64,000 nucleotides of DNA from NCBI GenBank assembly GCA_045129695.1, contig JBGVJZ010000012.1, forward strand, positions 62,001-126,000, read 5' to 3'. Positions within the stretch are counted from its first letter, which is position 1. Each line of letters starts with the position of its first letter. Made by a program: the position numbers and the translations under genes. Source of the stretch: Eshraghiella sp045129695. GTDB taxonomy: Bacteria; Bacillota; Clostridia; Lachnospirales; Lachnospiraceae. This document shows, in pieces, positions 53,150-62,929 of the stretch. The notes beneath the pieces were generated by a model. The model did no database searches. It saw only the letters and a list, made by a program, of their open reading frames with translations, and had not been told where the DNA came from.

Positions 53150-54198
53150 TTCTTATCCCCTCCTGCATTAAGATAATCATATTTACCACTGCTGCTTACA
53201 AATCTGAATAAAATAAACTCCATTACAACAAAAATTAATATGGTTAAAGGCACCATCATTTCTATATCCATTATTCCAATTCTAAACATCGGAAAAATAA
53301 ATGCTCCATATAATCCCGCCATTACGATAAGTAATTTTTCCATAAATCTGCCTGCAACAATTTTACCATAGGTTCTGTCAGTTTTCAGAACAATAATATA
53401 TGTTATTACTGTAAAAAGCACAAACATAATTCCTGAAAAAACAGCTCTTTCAATCATATATGCATAATACACATAACTTAAATCATATGCATCAATGACA
53501 CTTACCTCACTAAATGCGTATGAAATACCTCCAATATGTGTTATTTTCTCATAAAAAGGTATTTCAGCAAAACATGTCTCCAACATTATATTATTAATAA
53601 CACCCGGAATATATGTAGGCATAACAGCAATTCCAAGTAGTACAACACCTGCCACAATAATGTTTCTGCTTATAACACCAACAAAAACCGTAATCATATA
53701 TATCATAAGCCATGTCAGTGTATTCTGGATTATATACATCCACCCATTGCCCAGACTGTCCGCTTTGCATAGTTCTTCATAATTATAGGACAGCATATTT
53801 ATTTCACTATAATAATTAAAATGAATATTATAGCTTATTGCAGATACCACCATCAGAATAAGACATGAACCTATAAAAAACACAATTCCCGGCATTATAC
53901 TTATTACCAGTCTGCTACTTTTCTTACAAGGCAAAGCAGAAAGGAAGTTTTCCACATCCTTATTTCTGTATTCACCGGTAACTACAATACCGGTTATAAC
54001 AGCTATAATGGCGTACACAATCTGTATAACCTCCATAGAATTGACAAGGTTATTTGTAAAAAAAGTCTCATAATAATTGTTAAAAGGGAATACTGTTTCT
54101 CTCTGCAAAATCATAACGGATGAAATTACAAGGATAATAGCACCTATTATAAATAAAGGAAGTGTTAATTTTATTTTATATTTTAATATTGCCTTCAT
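53146..54198 (-). CDS. ABC transporter membrane protein, ABC-2 type
   Basis: A 350-residue membrane protein with about eight hydrophobic helices. It has the RNKDVENFLSALPCKKSS loop after the second helix that recurs in such permeases. No nucleotide-binding domain. It overlaps its neighbours by 4 bases on both sides. Together with the next permease and the ATPase it forms an exporter similar in layout to YtrBCD-type systems of Bacillus. Confidence 0.75.
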   Translation of the reverse strand: MKAILKYKIKLTLPLFIIGAIILVISSVMILQRETVFPFNNYYETFFTNNLVNSMEVIQIVYAIIAVITGIVVTGEYRNKDVENFLSALPCKKSSRLVISIMPGIVFFIGSCLILMVVSAISYNIHFNYYSEINMLSYNYEELCKADSLGNGWMYIIQNTLTWLMIYMITVFVGVISRNIIVAGVVLLGIAVMPTYIPGVINNIMLETCFAEIPFYEKITHIGGISYAFSEVSVIDAYDLSYVYYAYMIERAVFSGIMFVLFTVITYIIVLKTDRTYGKIVAGRFMEKLLIVMAGLYGAFIFPMFRIGIMDIEMMVPLTILIFVVMEFILFRFVSSSGKYDYLNAGGDKK

Positions 54199-55349
54199 TC
54201 TCTACCCCCCTCTTTCTTAATTGATTTGTCCAATACAACAGAAAATCCAATTCCCAGACCGACGGATATAACCATCGCACCAATGAATCCGTATAAATAT
54301 TCCTTCGGAAATGTTACATCATAAATCTCATATTCATATATCTCACATACGTCTGAATAAATATATCCTTCACAAATCTTCTTGCCATTCTTAAACATTG
54401 AATACCTTGTTCTATCCAAATAAGAATAGCTTTCATGTTCTTTTTCCACTTCTATGTACTCATCATGCGTTGTTACGCTAACTGAGACATTCTCAACATA
54501 TTCAACTACCACAGACATTATTGTCATAAAATAAAGTGCAAAAAACATTGCTGTAATTACTTTAGGAAATCCAACAATCCAACCTCTGTTAAATTTCTTT
54601 TCGAGAGGAAGCTTACTGTAATTATTCTTGGAGCATATATATAATACAATTGTTAAAACAACTACAATCACCATATATATTCCGGTTGTAGCAAATTTAA
54701 ATCCGGCATTAATATTCGGCATATCAATACTGAAATCAAACACCTCCGCTATATCTGAGAACAATGACAATGGAACAGTCATAATATTCCAAATTTCAGT
54801 TAATTCATATACAAAATTATTTCCGCCTGTATTAAACGCCTTCTGGATAAAAGTTCCCAGCTTTGGACTCCATACACATGCCCAGAAAATGATTATTGCT
54901 AAGAGGATAATTATCTGAACATAAAAATCCGTATGCCCCAATATCCACAGCAATATGGTAATACACAACATTGCAGTTGCCGCTTTAACAACTCCTGACA
55001 AAAGAATTTCTCCAAAATCAACTCCGCTGCCAAAGCAATGCATCGTAACTGTCATCACATAAACTGTATATACAATTCCAACCATTGTAGCAAGTGAATA
55101 ATACAGACATTTCCATTGCTGTTCTTTCGTAACAGGAAGTCCGTTAACAAACTCTGCCTCACCCGTCCTCCTTATGAAAAAGAACATTATTGCGGTTGCT
55201 ACAATCATTACAAATGGAATAAAAACTGCTCCGTTGTTATCATAGAATGAATCCGGACCGGATATCAGCAAAAAAACACTTGCAACACATACTCCAATAA
55301 ATGGAATAAGTCTTTCCAAATACACTTTGTATAATGTGCTATTTTTCAC
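54195..55349 (-). CDS. ABC transporter membrane protein, ABC-2 type
   Basis: A 384-residue membrane protein with about seven to eight helices; the loop EAEFVNGLPVTKEQQW corresponds to the RNKDVENFLSALP loop of its neighbour, so the two are likely paired permeases. An extracellular stretch near residues 295-355 is rich in charged residues. I place the start at GTG 55349, which overlaps the ATPase stop (GTGAAAAATAG) and follows GGAGG by 8 bases. The ATG at 55364 is an alternative. Confidence 0.72.
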   Translation of the reverse strand: MKNSTLYKVYLERLIPFIGVCVASVFLLISGPDSFYDNNGAVFIPFVMIVATAIMFFFIRRTGEAEFVNGLPVTKEQQWKCLYYSLATMVGIVYTVYVMTVTMHCFGSGVDFGEILLSGVVKAATAMLCITILLWILGHTDFYVQIIILLAIIIFWACVWSPKLGTFIQKAFNTGGNNFVYELTEIWNIMTVPLSLFSDIAEVFDFSIDMPNINAGFKFATTGIYMVIVVVLTIVLYICSKNNYSKLPLEKKFNRGWIVGFPKVITAMFFALYFMTIMSVVVEYVENVSVSVTTHDEYIEVEKEHESYSYLDRTRYSMFKNGKKICEGYIYSDVCEIYEYEIYDVTFPKEYLYGFIGAMVISVGLGIGFSVVLDKSIKKEGGRE

Positions 55350-56226
55350 CGGCTCCACCTCCATTCGAATACACAAAAACATCTTCCAGATTAACATTTA
55401 ATTCCTCACAAAACTGTGGCTTCAAATTCTCAATCTCTTCTATTTCTTCATCAGTAATTCCTTCAAAAACAACCGTGTATATATTACCAATATTATTAAA
55501 GGTGAGTAATTTCGGATGTTTCAGAAACTCTTCCGGTGCACCATCTTTGAAAGCATAATTAAATTTTCTGACATTTCCGATTACACTGTCCATTCCATCC
55601 TGCTCAATTACGTTTCCGTTTTTAAGGATTGTAACTGAATCACATATTTTCTCCAATTCAATTAGGTTATGTGATGAAATGAGTACTGTAAGATTTCTTT
55701 CTTCAACCTCTTTGATAAGTATGTTAAATAAATTTTTCTTAGCAATTGCATCAATTCCCGAGGTCGGCTCATCCATAACAAGAATTTCGGTATTAGCGGC
55801 TATGTTCAGCATGAATGCCAGTCTCATCTGCTGTCCTTTTGATAATTCATTCACCATCTTATTCATATCAAGCTGAAAAATCTGATTAAGCTCTTTTAAT
55901 TTGTTCATATCAAACTTTTTATATACTTCCTGAAAGAATTCCGCAACCTTACCAAGTCTGTATGTTGGAAAGTATTTGTTACTGTCAGCTACATATCCTA
56001 TTCTGGCTTTTACCTTCGGATTCTCATATATTCCTTCCCCATCTACAAGTACTTCTCCTGAAGATGGCTTAAATATTCCCATAATACATTTAATCAGTGT
56101 AGTTTTTCCTGAACCATTTTCTCCGATAAGACCATGAATTGTACCTGTTTCAATTTCCATATTCACTCCATGTACAGCCTCATTCTTACCATATTTCATC
56201 ACCACATTTTTAACTAAAACAGACAT
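55339..56226 (-). CDS. ABC transporter ATP-binding protein, YtrB/BcrA-like
   Basis: A 295-residue nucleotide-binding protein with Walker A GENGSGKTT, signature LSKGQQMRL, Walker B ILVMDEPTSG and H-loop SSHNL. A C-terminal extension of about 70 residues follows, as in BcrA-type subunits. It powers the two permeases downstream. Its ATG overlaps the stop of the GntR-type regulator gene (TAATG). Confidence 0.9.
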   Translation of the reverse strand: MSVLVKNVVMKYGKNEAVHGVNMEIETGTIHGLIGENGSGKTTLIKCIMGIFKPSSGEVLVDGEGIYENPKVKARIGYVADSNKYFPTYRLGKVAEFFQEVYKKFDMNKLKELNQIFQLDMNKMVNELSKGQQMRLAFMLNIAANTEILVMDEPTSGIDAIAKKNLFNILIKEVEERNLTVLISSHNLIELEKICDSVTILKNGNVIEQDGMDSVIGNVRKFNYAFKDGAPEEFLKHPKLLTFNNIGNIYTVVFEGITDEEIEEIENLKPQFCEELNVNLEDVFVYSNGGGAGEK

Positions 56227-56612
56227 TATTCTCCATCCTCCTTAATCTCCTTAAAAATCCTTTCCACAAGACTTATTATCTCTTCTCTTCCAAGTCCCAT
56301 ATATGTCAATTCAATAATCTGGGTAGTAAACTCTTTTTCTATAAGTTTCAGTTTCTCATTGTCCAGCTTAATATCTGATTCATCAGATATATAGGTTCCT
56401 TTTCCCCTTATGGTTACAATCACCTTGCTTCGTTCAAGCTCCTGATATGCCTTGGCAACAGTATTAGGTGTTACTGATAATTCCATCGCAAGCTTTCTCA
56501 CCGATGGAATCTCATCTCCGGGTTTTAGGTACCCCTTGACATAATTGCTTTTAATACTATCTACAATCTGTTCATATAATGGTTTATTACTTTTGGCATC
56601 AATTTTAATCAA
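56226..56612 (-). CDS. GntR-family repressor, YtrA-like
   Basis: A 128-residue short GntR regulator. The winged helix covers about residues 10-75, with PLYEQIVDSIKSNYVKGYL, GDEIPSVRKLAMELSVTPNTV and the wing IRGKGTYI. The short dimerisation tail is typical of the YtrA subfamily, which controls neighbouring ABC operons. I propose TTG 56612 as start because it lies about 8 bases after GGGGG and gives the usual N-terminus IKIDAKSNKPLYEQ; the longer reading to 56699 would include the operator region. Confidence 0.85.
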   Translation of the reverse strand: MIKIDAKSNKPLYEQIVDSIKSNYVKGYLKPGDEIPSVRKLAMELSVTPNTVAKAYQELERSKVIVTIRGKGTYISDESDIKLDNEKLKLIEKEFTTQIIELTYMGLGREEIISLVERIFKEIKEDGE

Positions 56613-56643
56613 TACTGCTTCCCCCTTCCGTATTAATTGTATT

Positions 56644-56699
56644 AACTGTATCACTCCGTGTAATACAGTTATAATATTCCGATGTTTCTCTTTTGTCAA
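56644..56699 (-). promoter_or_regulatory. Promoter and operator of the GntR/ABC operon
   Basis: On the minus strand TTGACA (56694-56699), 17 bases, TATTAT (56671-56676) form a near-perfect sigma-A promoter. Directly after the -10 lies an inverted repeat AACTGTAT...AATACAGTT (56644-56670), the expected operator for the first gene's own product. The plus strand has an extended -10 TGGTATACT (56711-56719) for the divergent ProX-like gene. Confidence 0.75.
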
Positions 56700-56748
56700 T
56701 AGTTTTTTTGTGGTATACTGTACTAAAATATTTTAAGGGAGTTATACT

Positions 56749-57282
56749 ATGAAATTATGGGATGGTCGTCCTCTTACGAGAGAACGAAGACTTGATAAAG
56801 AAGAACGCACATATGATTTATTAGATGAATTGCAGATTCCGTTTCAAAGAGTTGACCATGAACCTGCCATGACTATTGAAGCCTGTGCAGATATTGAAAA
56901 AGTACTGGGCACAACAATCTGCAAGAATCTCTTTCTTTGCAATACGCAGAAAACCAATTTTTATCTCCTTATAATGCCCGGAGACAAAAAATTTCAGACC
57001 AAAATCGTGTCCAAACAATTAGGTGTTGCAAGACTTTCTTTTGCTCCGGAGGAGTATCTTCTGGAATATCTGGATATCACACCGGGTTCCGTAAGTATAA
57101 TGGGATTAATGAATGACAAAGACAACAGAGTTCGTCTCCTTGTCGATAAAGATTTATTAGATAATGATTTTTTCGCTTGTCATCCCTGTATTAATACCAG
57201 CAGTATTAAGATGACAACCAAGGATGTTTTTGAGAAATTTCTCCCTTCCACCTCTCACGAAATGACCGTGGTGGAATTGTAA
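56749..57282 (+). CDS. Aminoacyl-tRNA deacylase, ProX/YbaK type
   Basis: A 177-residue freestanding editing domain that hydrolyses mischarged tRNAs (ProX-type: alanyl-tRNA-Pro). Family blocks are VDHEPAMTIE (near residue 37), the catalytic-region Lys in GTTICKNLFLCN, and MPGDKKFQTKIVSKQLG. SVSIMGLMND lies in the binding pocket. The size is normal. GGGAG precedes the ATG. A long inverted repeat (57346-57356 with 57376-57386, ATATCCAACGG type) lies after it without a T run. Confidence 0.85.
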   Translation: MKLWDGRPLTRERRLDKEERTYDLLDELQIPFQRVDHEPAMTIEACADIEKVLGTTICKNLFLCNTQKTNFYLLIMPGDKKFQTKIVSKQLGVARLSFAPEEYLLEYLDITPGSVSIMGLMNDKDNRVRLLVDKDLLDNDFFACHPCINTSSIKMTTKDVFEKFLPSTSHEMTVVEL

Positions 57283-57345
57283 TATGGGGCTGAACATTTT
57301 ATTGCTTAAACACTTTATCCACTTAACCGAGAACCGCACATAATT

Positions 57346-57386
57346 ATATCCAACGGAAAATATCGTAAGAAATTCCCGTTGGATAT
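57346..57386. repeat. Inverted repeat downstream of the ProX-like gene
   Basis: ATATCCAACGG (57346-57356) pairs with CCGTTGGATAT (57376-57386), 11 bp with a 19-base loop. No T run follows on either strand, so it may be a processing or stability hairpin rather than a terminator. Confidence 0.5.
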
Positions 57387-57437
57387 TAACGCTAGGAGTT
57401 TATGGATTAGATTTCAATCACCGTCCAGCATGGCTCA

Positions 57438-58301
57438 CTAAACCGCCATTTTCTTCGTTACCGTAATTGCGATTGCTCCCGGTCCGATATGACATGCGAC
57501 ACTAAGAGAAAGCGGATCCATAATAATATCATGGTTAGGGAATAACTCCTGAACCTCTTTCTTAAATTCCAATATCTCTTCAGTAGTTCCGGTATATGCC
57601 ATGGAAATATGACAGTCATCAGCTGTACAATTAAGTCTTGTTTCAATATCTTTATTAATCGAATCAATCATAATCTGCTTAGCCTGCTTAACTGTACGTG
57701 CTTTGGCAAAAGCATCAAGCTTCTCACCAAGAATCTGTAGTACCGGCTTAATCTTAAGTAAGGTTCCGAGTGCCGCAGCTGCCGCCGTAACTCTTCCGCC
57801 CTTCTTGAGATATTTCAGTGTTCTAACCATAATATAAATAGTTGAATCAAATTTGGTAGCTTCAAGGTATTCCTTAATCTCAAGAGCTGATTTTCCCTCA
57901 TCAGCCATCTGTTTTGCATCAAATACAGATAATTTCTGAGTTACCGAAATTCTCTGGTTATTAACAACCTGAACCTTACCGTCATAGTCCTGAGCCAACA
58001 TAATTGCAGTTTCACATGAACTGCTGAGACCACTTGACATTGGAATGTGAACAATCTCGTCATAGGATTCAAGTAATTTATCCCACAAATCAACCACATC
58101 GCCCACCATAGGCATTGAGGTCTTAATATCAATTGAGTCATCCTGCAATTTCTCATAGAACTGTTCCTGTGTAAAATCTATTCCTTCATAAAACAGTTCT
58201 TCATTAATATAAAATGGCATCGGTATGACAAATATGCCTCTTTCTTCGCCTTCTTTGGCTGTAATTCCACTATTACTGTCTGTAACAATTGCAACTTTCA
58301 T
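57438..58301 (-). CDS. fakB: DegV family fatty-acid-binding protein (FakB)
   Basis: A 287-residue DegV protein. Members bind a fatty acid and present it to FakA for phosphorylation. The N-terminal VTDSNSGI and the central MSSGLSSSCETA loop (head-group binding) are present, as is the C-terminal HIGPGAIAI. A fakA gene opens this window, so both halves of the kinase are on this chromosome region although not adjacent. It follows the LbetaH acyltransferase gene by one base. GGAGG lies ahead of the start. Confidence 0.9.
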   Translation of the reverse strand: MKVAIVTDSNSGITAKEGEERGIFVIPMPFYINEELFYEGIDFTQEQFYEKLQDDSIDIKTSMPMVGDVVDLWDKLLESYDEIVHIPMSSGLSSSCETAIMLAQDYDGKVQVVNNQRISVTQKLSVFDAKQMADEGKSALEIKEYLEATKFDSTIYIMVRTLKYLKKGGRVTAAAAALGTLLKIKPVLQILGEKLDAFAKARTVKQAKQIMIDSINKDIETRLNCTADDCHISMAYTGTTEEILEFKKEVQELFPNHDIIMDPLSLSVACHIGPGAIAITVTKKMAV

Positions 58302-58302
58302 A

Positions 58303-58977
58303 CTATCTATTTTCCTCCTTTGATGCTATCTCTCCATGTTTCTTGTATATGCTTCCCGAAGGAACATATCCTCTAACACTGGAAAGAGGGTAAATATTGG
58401 TATTAGGACCGATAACGGAACCCGGATTAAGTATTGAACCGCATCCGACTTCTACATAGTCCCCTAAAATCGCACCCATCTTCTTAAGTCCCGTATGGAT
58501 TACCTCGTTACCATCTTTAACATCTACAAGAGTCTTGTCAGACTTAACATTGGATGTGATGGAACCTGCACCCATATGGGATTTATAACCGAGGATGGAA
58601 TCGCCCACATAATTATAATGCGGAACCTGCACACAATTAAACAAAATTACATTTTTTAACTCCGTAGAATTACCTACAACAGAATTATTTCCAACAATTG
58701 CATTTCCGCGAATAAATGCACAATGTCTGATTTCTGCATTGGTTCCGATGATACATGGACCTGTTATTGAAGCACTTGCTGCTACAGTTGCCGTTTTGGC
58801 AATCCATACATCTTCTCCAATTCTATCATATTCATCACCGGAAAGTGTATTTCCAAGCTGAATTATATAATCTTTGATATTCGGAAGAACCTCCCAAGGA
58901 TATGTGTATCTTTCAAGAAGTTCTTTTGCCATAGTCTCCTGAAGATTAAATAAATCAGTTATTTTAACTCCATTCAT
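58303..58977 (-). CDS. Left-handed beta-helix acyltransferase, GlmU C-terminal-like
   Basis: A 224-residue protein with hexapeptide repeats (isoleucine-rich turns such as SITGPCIIGTNAEIRHCAFI and NAIVGNNSVVGNS), the left-handed beta-helix fold of acyltransferases. It corresponds to the C-terminal half of GlmU (UDP-GlcNAc synthesis), without the pyrophosphorylase domain. It sits 8 bases after glmS, which makes the substrate's precursor, so a role in amino-sugar activation is likely. The acceptor is not certain. Confidence 0.75.
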   Translation of the reverse strand: MNGVKITDLFNLQETMAKELLERYTYPWEVLPNIKDYIIQLGNTLSGDEYDRIGEDVWIAKTATVAASASITGPCIIGTNAEIRHCAFIRGNAIVGNNSVVGNSTELKNVILFNCVQVPHYNYVGDSILGYKSHMGAGSITSNVKSDKTLVDVKDGNEVIHTGLKKMGAILGDYVEVGCGSILNPGSVIGPNTNIYPLSSVRGYVPSGSIYKKHGEIASKEENR

Positions 58978-58985
58978 ATACCCAC

Positions 58986-60806
58986 CTATTCTACTGTTAC
59001 TGATTTTGCAAGATTACGAGGCTTATCAACATCATTTCCTCTTAAAATTGCCGTATAATATGCAATCAGCTGCAAAGGTACTGCCGTAACAATTGGCATT
59101 AATAATTCATCCGTTACAGGAACTCTTACAATTATATCTGCTACATCCCCGGCAATTTCAACGCCTTCCTTGCAGATTAAAATAACCTTTGCTCCTCTGG
59201 ATTTAACCTCTTTGATATTGCTGACAGTTTTTTCGTATAAATCTGACTGTGTAGCAACAGCTATAACCGGCATACTCTTTGTAATAAGAGCAATCGGACC
59301 ATGCTTCAATTCACCTGCAGCATATGCTTCAGAGTGAATATAAGAAATCTCTTTGAGTTTCAAAGAGCCTTCCATACTCAATGCATAATCCATGCCTCTG
59401 CCGATATACAGGAGGTGGTCTGCATTCATTATTTTGGATGCCGCATACTGTGCCTCGTCTTTATTCTCCAAAGCCTTCTCAATAACAGGCGGTATATTCT
59501 GAAGCTGCTTAACATATTCCATACACTGTTCTTTGGTTATCTTTCCATTGGCATAAGCAAGTCTGAAAGCAATCAGATACATCATGGAAATCTGCACAGT
59601 ATAAGCCTTAGTCGATGCAACAGATATTTCCGGTCCTGCATGTGTATACATTACCATATCTGATTCACGGGCAATTGATGAACCCTTAACATTAACCAAT
59701 GATAATGTCCTGGCACCCTTCTGCTTGGATATCTTAAGTGCCTCTTTGGTATCTGCGGTCTCTCCTGACTGTGAAATGAGTATTACCAGATCATTTTCAT
59801 CTACAATCGGATCCCTGTATCTGAATTCCGACGCCATATCCACGTTAACCGGCACTCTTGCAAGCTTCTCTATAATATATTTACCAAGCATTCCTGCGTA
59901 CATTGCAGTACCGCAGGCAACAATCTGAATCTGTCTGTATCCGGATAACATCTCATCCGTTAATCCGCATTCTGAAAAATCAGGCATCCCCTCTCTGATT
60001 CTCGGCGTAATTGTTGTACGGATTGCATTTGGCTGCTCGTGAATCTCTTTGAGCATGAAATGCTCAAATCCGCCTTTCTGAGCTGCATCTTCATCCCAGT
60101 CCGCAACCATCATATCTTTAGAAATTTTATTACAGTGTATATCACAGAATGAAACCTTACCGGACTCAAGAACTGCAATCTCGTTCTCCTCCAACAAATA
60201 ATAATTTCTCGTATATTTAAGGATTGCAGGAACGTCAGAAGCAATAAAATTCTCGTCTTCGCCAACTCCAACTATTAAAGGACTGTCTTTACGCACAGCA
60301 TAAATCTTATCAGGGAAATCCCTGAACATAATTCCGATTGCATATGATCCCTCTATCTCTGCAAGCACCTTAATTATTGTATCTATAGGATTACCGTCAT
60401 AATAATAATCCAAAAGCTTGGCAACAGTCTCAGTATCTGTCTGGCTTACAAAATTATATCCCTGCCCTATAAGGAAGCTTTTAATTTTATCATAATTCTC
60501 AATTATTCCGTTATGTACAATTGAAACCCTCTTATTACCGTGCGGATGGGAGTTAATATCGGATGGCTCGCCATGAGTGGCCCATCTGGTATGCCCTATT
60601 CCGCAATGCCCTTCAGGTCTGCCCTCTTCCCTCATTTTGTTAACAAGATTTTTAAGCTCTCCCTGACATTTTACAACATCAATTTTATTATTTTGAAAAA
60701 CAGCAATTCCTGCTGAATCGTATCCTCTGTATTCCAATTTGGATAAGGCATCGATTAATACATCCGTACAGTCTCTGTTGCCTATATATCCAACAATACC
60801 ACACAT
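58986..60806 (-). CDS. glmS: Glucosamine-6-phosphate synthase
   Basis: GlmS makes glucosamine-6-phosphate from fructose-6-phosphate and glutamine. Mature catalytic Cys follows Met1 (MCGIVGYIG). The glutaminase domain (1-about 240) includes GIGHTRWATHGEPS. Two SIS sugar-binding domains follow (VACGTAMYAGML, SQSGETADTKEALK). The C-terminal DKPRNLAKSVTVE is intact. Length 606 is normal. Start is ATG 60806 with GGGAGG upstream; the frame's earlier start at 60887 is not used. Only 90 bases separate it from topB, too few for a glmS ribozyme. Confidence 0.96.
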   Translation of the reverse strand: MCGIVGYIGNRDCTDVLIDALSKLEYRGYDSAGIAVFQNNKIDVVKCQGELKNLVNKMREEGRPEGHCGIGHTRWATHGEPSDINSHPHGNKRVSIVHNGIIENYDKIKSFLIGQGYNFVSQTDTETVAKLLDYYYDGNPIDTIIKVLAEIEGSYAIGIMFRDFPDKIYAVRKDSPLIVGVGEDENFIASDVPAILKYTRNYYLLEENEIAVLESGKVSFCDIHCNKISKDMMVADWDEDAAQKGGFEHFMLKEIHEQPNAIRTTITPRIREGMPDFSECGLTDEMLSGYRQIQIVACGTAMYAGMLGKYIIEKLARVPVNVDMASEFRYRDPIVDENDLVILISQSGETADTKEALKISKQKGARTLSLVNVKGSSIARESDMVMYTHAGPEISVASTKAYTVQISMMYLIAFRLAYANGKITKEQCMEYVKQLQNIPPVIEKALENKDEAQYAASKIMNADHLLYIGRGMDYALSMEGSLKLKEISYIHSEAYAAGELKHGPIALITKSMPVIAVATQSDLYEKTVSNIKEVKSRGAKVILICKEGVEIAGDVADIIVRVPVTDELLMPIVTAVPLQLIAYYTAILRGNDVDKPRNLAKSVTVE

Positions 60807-60896
60807 ATAAACACCTCCCGTTTCTACGGTTATCGACTTAACATGACATTCTATATAAATTATATTCCAAATATAAAAATAAAACAACGTTAATGT

Positions 60897-62915
60897 TTAA
60901 TTTTTATAATATGCTGCGGTTTTATCAAAACACTGTCTTAAATTGTACTGATTATTCTTCATTTTAACTGCATTGGTAAGATTAACAATAAATTTCTCCA
61001 GCTTGGTAATATATTCCTCTGTTGATATTGTGCCGGCAGCAACCCCTGTAAGCCCTTTCTCCCAGCTTGCCGTAAGCTGTGGATCCAAAAGCCGGTGAAT
61101 TGAGCCTTCAACTATGTCAAACACCATCTCTCCAAGCTGTGAAGGAGTAATAATCTGTGTTTTGCTGTTTAATCTGATATATTCCTTATCAACAAGCTTC
61201 TTAAGAATCTCAGCACGTGTTGCACTGGTTCCAATTCCGCTGCCCTTAATCTGTGCACGCAGTTCCTCATCCTCAATAAGCTGTCCTGCATTTTCCATTG
61301 CAAGAATAATTGAACCGGAATTATATCTTTTGGGCGGCGTAGTCTCGCCTTCCTTTACCACAAATCCCCTCACCGGCAAAAGACTGCCCTTCTTAATATT
61401 TTTCAATGCTTCCAGCATAGAAACATCGCATTTATCATTATCTTCGGTATTTTCTTCCTGATTTTTGTCAGATCTCTTAAAGCTGTTGGCAATTTCAAGA
61501 TATCCTTCCTGGGATAATACCTTAAAATTGGCAAAAAAGCTTTCGCCCTCCCGCTTTAATGTAATTCCAACCTTCTGATACACTGCTGCAGGATAGAAAA
61601 TACTTAAAAATCGTCTTACAATAGCATAATATACATTACGCCCCATTGGCGAAAGTGCTTTAAGATTGGCAAAACCCTGTCCCGTAGGAATAATTGCATA
61701 ATGGTCTGTAATCTGCTTATCATTAACATATCTTGTTTTGGAAATATTTTTGTAACTGCCGGATTCCAGAATGTTCTGAACAAATCCGGAATACTCAGGC
61801 AGATTCTTAAGTCCTGAAATATTTCTGTCAATTACCTTGGCAACAGCGGTTGAAAGAACTCTGGCATCTGTTCTTGGATATGTGACAAGCTTTTTCTCAT
61901 AAAGCTCCTGTGTATATCTGAGAGTTTCGTCAGGATTCAGTTTAAAAAATCTTGAGCAGTCATTCTGAAGCTCTGCAAGGTTATACAGAAGCGGAGGCAT
62001 CTTATTCTCCTTCTTCTGCTCAACTGCCTGAACCACCATTGCAACCGGCGGATTCTCCTCAAGCATTGCTATGAGTTCTTTGGCTGTTTTTTCTTCTTTA
62101 AAACCATTCTCCTTATATAAAGCCGGTGTTTCGTAATATTTGGAACCCTCCACAGCCTTCCATTCAGCATCAAAATGTCCGCCCTCAGGCGTATCATTCT
62201 GATTCATTGCAACATCCGCCACAACTCTGTAGAAAGGAGTTTTTACGAAATCTCTTATTTCCCTCTCCCTTCGGACAATCATTCCAAGAACGCAGGTCAT
62301 AACCCTGCCCACTGCTATTACAGAACGCCTGTTATCCTTAAAATAGGACGATATTGCATTACCATATTTCAAAGTTAACACTCTTGAAAAATTAATTCCC
62401 ATAAGATAATCTTCTTTGGCTCTCAAATATGCCGAATCCGAAAGGCAGTCATATTCTGACAAATCCCTGGCCTCCATTACGCCTCTTTTGATTTCTTCCT
62501 CTGTCTGAGAATCAATCCATACTCTTTTTCTTGTCTTGCCCGTTACTCCCGCCATCTGTTCAACAAGGCGGTATATATACTCTCCTTCCCGTCCGGAGTC
62601 GGTACACACATAAATTGTATCTATATCCTCTCTGTGCAAAAGTGATTCCACTATCTTGAACTGCTTGGCAACAGCAGGAATTATCTCATATTTCCATTCA
62701 TTCGGTATAAAAGGAATCGTCTCCATGCTCCATCTTTTGAGGGCAGGATCGTAGACCTCCGGATAACTCATTGTTACAAGATGTCCTACACACCATGTAA
62801 ACACTGCGTCATCGGATTCCGCATAACCATCTCTTCTATTCGCTGTTTTCCCAAGCGCCTTCATAAATTCCTGTGCAACACTTGGTTTCTCAGCTATAAA
62901 TAATTTTTTTGACAT
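60897..62915 (-). CDS. topB: DNA topoisomerase III, type IA
   Basis: A 672-residue type IA topoisomerase that relaxes or decatenates DNA through a 5'-phosphotyrosine. The Toprim domain has EKPSVAQ at the N-terminus and CTDSGREGEYIYRL (acidic residues). The catalytic Tyr is in LVTYPRTDARVLS at about residue 348. The core is followed by GTSATRAEILKKL. The C-terminus lacks zinc fingers. It is likely co-transcribed with the nucleotidase gene upstream (14-base gap). Confidence 0.94.
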   Translation of the reverse strand: MSKKLFIAEKPSVAQEFMKALGKTANRRDGYAESDDAVFTWCVGHLVTMSYPEVYDPALKRWSMETIPFIPNEWKYEIIPAVAKQFKIVESLLHREDIDTIYVCTDSGREGEYIYRLVEQMAGVTGKTRKRVWIDSQTEEEIKRGVMEARDLSEYDCLSDSAYLRAKEDYLMGINFSRVLTLKYGNAISSYFKDNRRSVIAVGRVMTCVLGMIVRREREIRDFVKTPFYRVVADVAMNQNDTPEGGHFDAEWKAVEGSKYYETPALYKENGFKEEKTAKELIAMLEENPPVAMVVQAVEQKKENKMPPLLYNLAELQNDCSRFFKLNPDETLRYTQELYEKKLVTYPRTDARVLSTAVAKVIDRNISGLKNLPEYSGFVQNILESGSYKNISKTRYVNDKQITDHYAIIPTGQGFANLKALSPMGRNVYYAIVRRFLSIFYPAAVYQKVGITLKREGESFFANFKVLSQEGYLEIANSFKRSDKNQEENTEDNDKCDVSMLEALKNIKKGSLLPVRGFVVKEGETTPPKRYNSGSIILAMENAGQLIEDEELRAQIKGSGIGTSATRAEILKKLVDKEYIRLNSKTQIITPSQLGEMVFDIVEGSIHRLLDPQLTASWEKGLTGVAAGTISTEEYITKLEKFIVNLTNAVKMKNNQYNLRQCFDKTAAYYKN

Positions 62916-62929
62916 ATAAATACCGCTTT

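Noticed and set aside
60807..60896. glmS ribozyme upstream of glmS
   Set aside because: The gap is only 90 bases and shows none of the expected pairing pattern; the ribozyme core needs more space.
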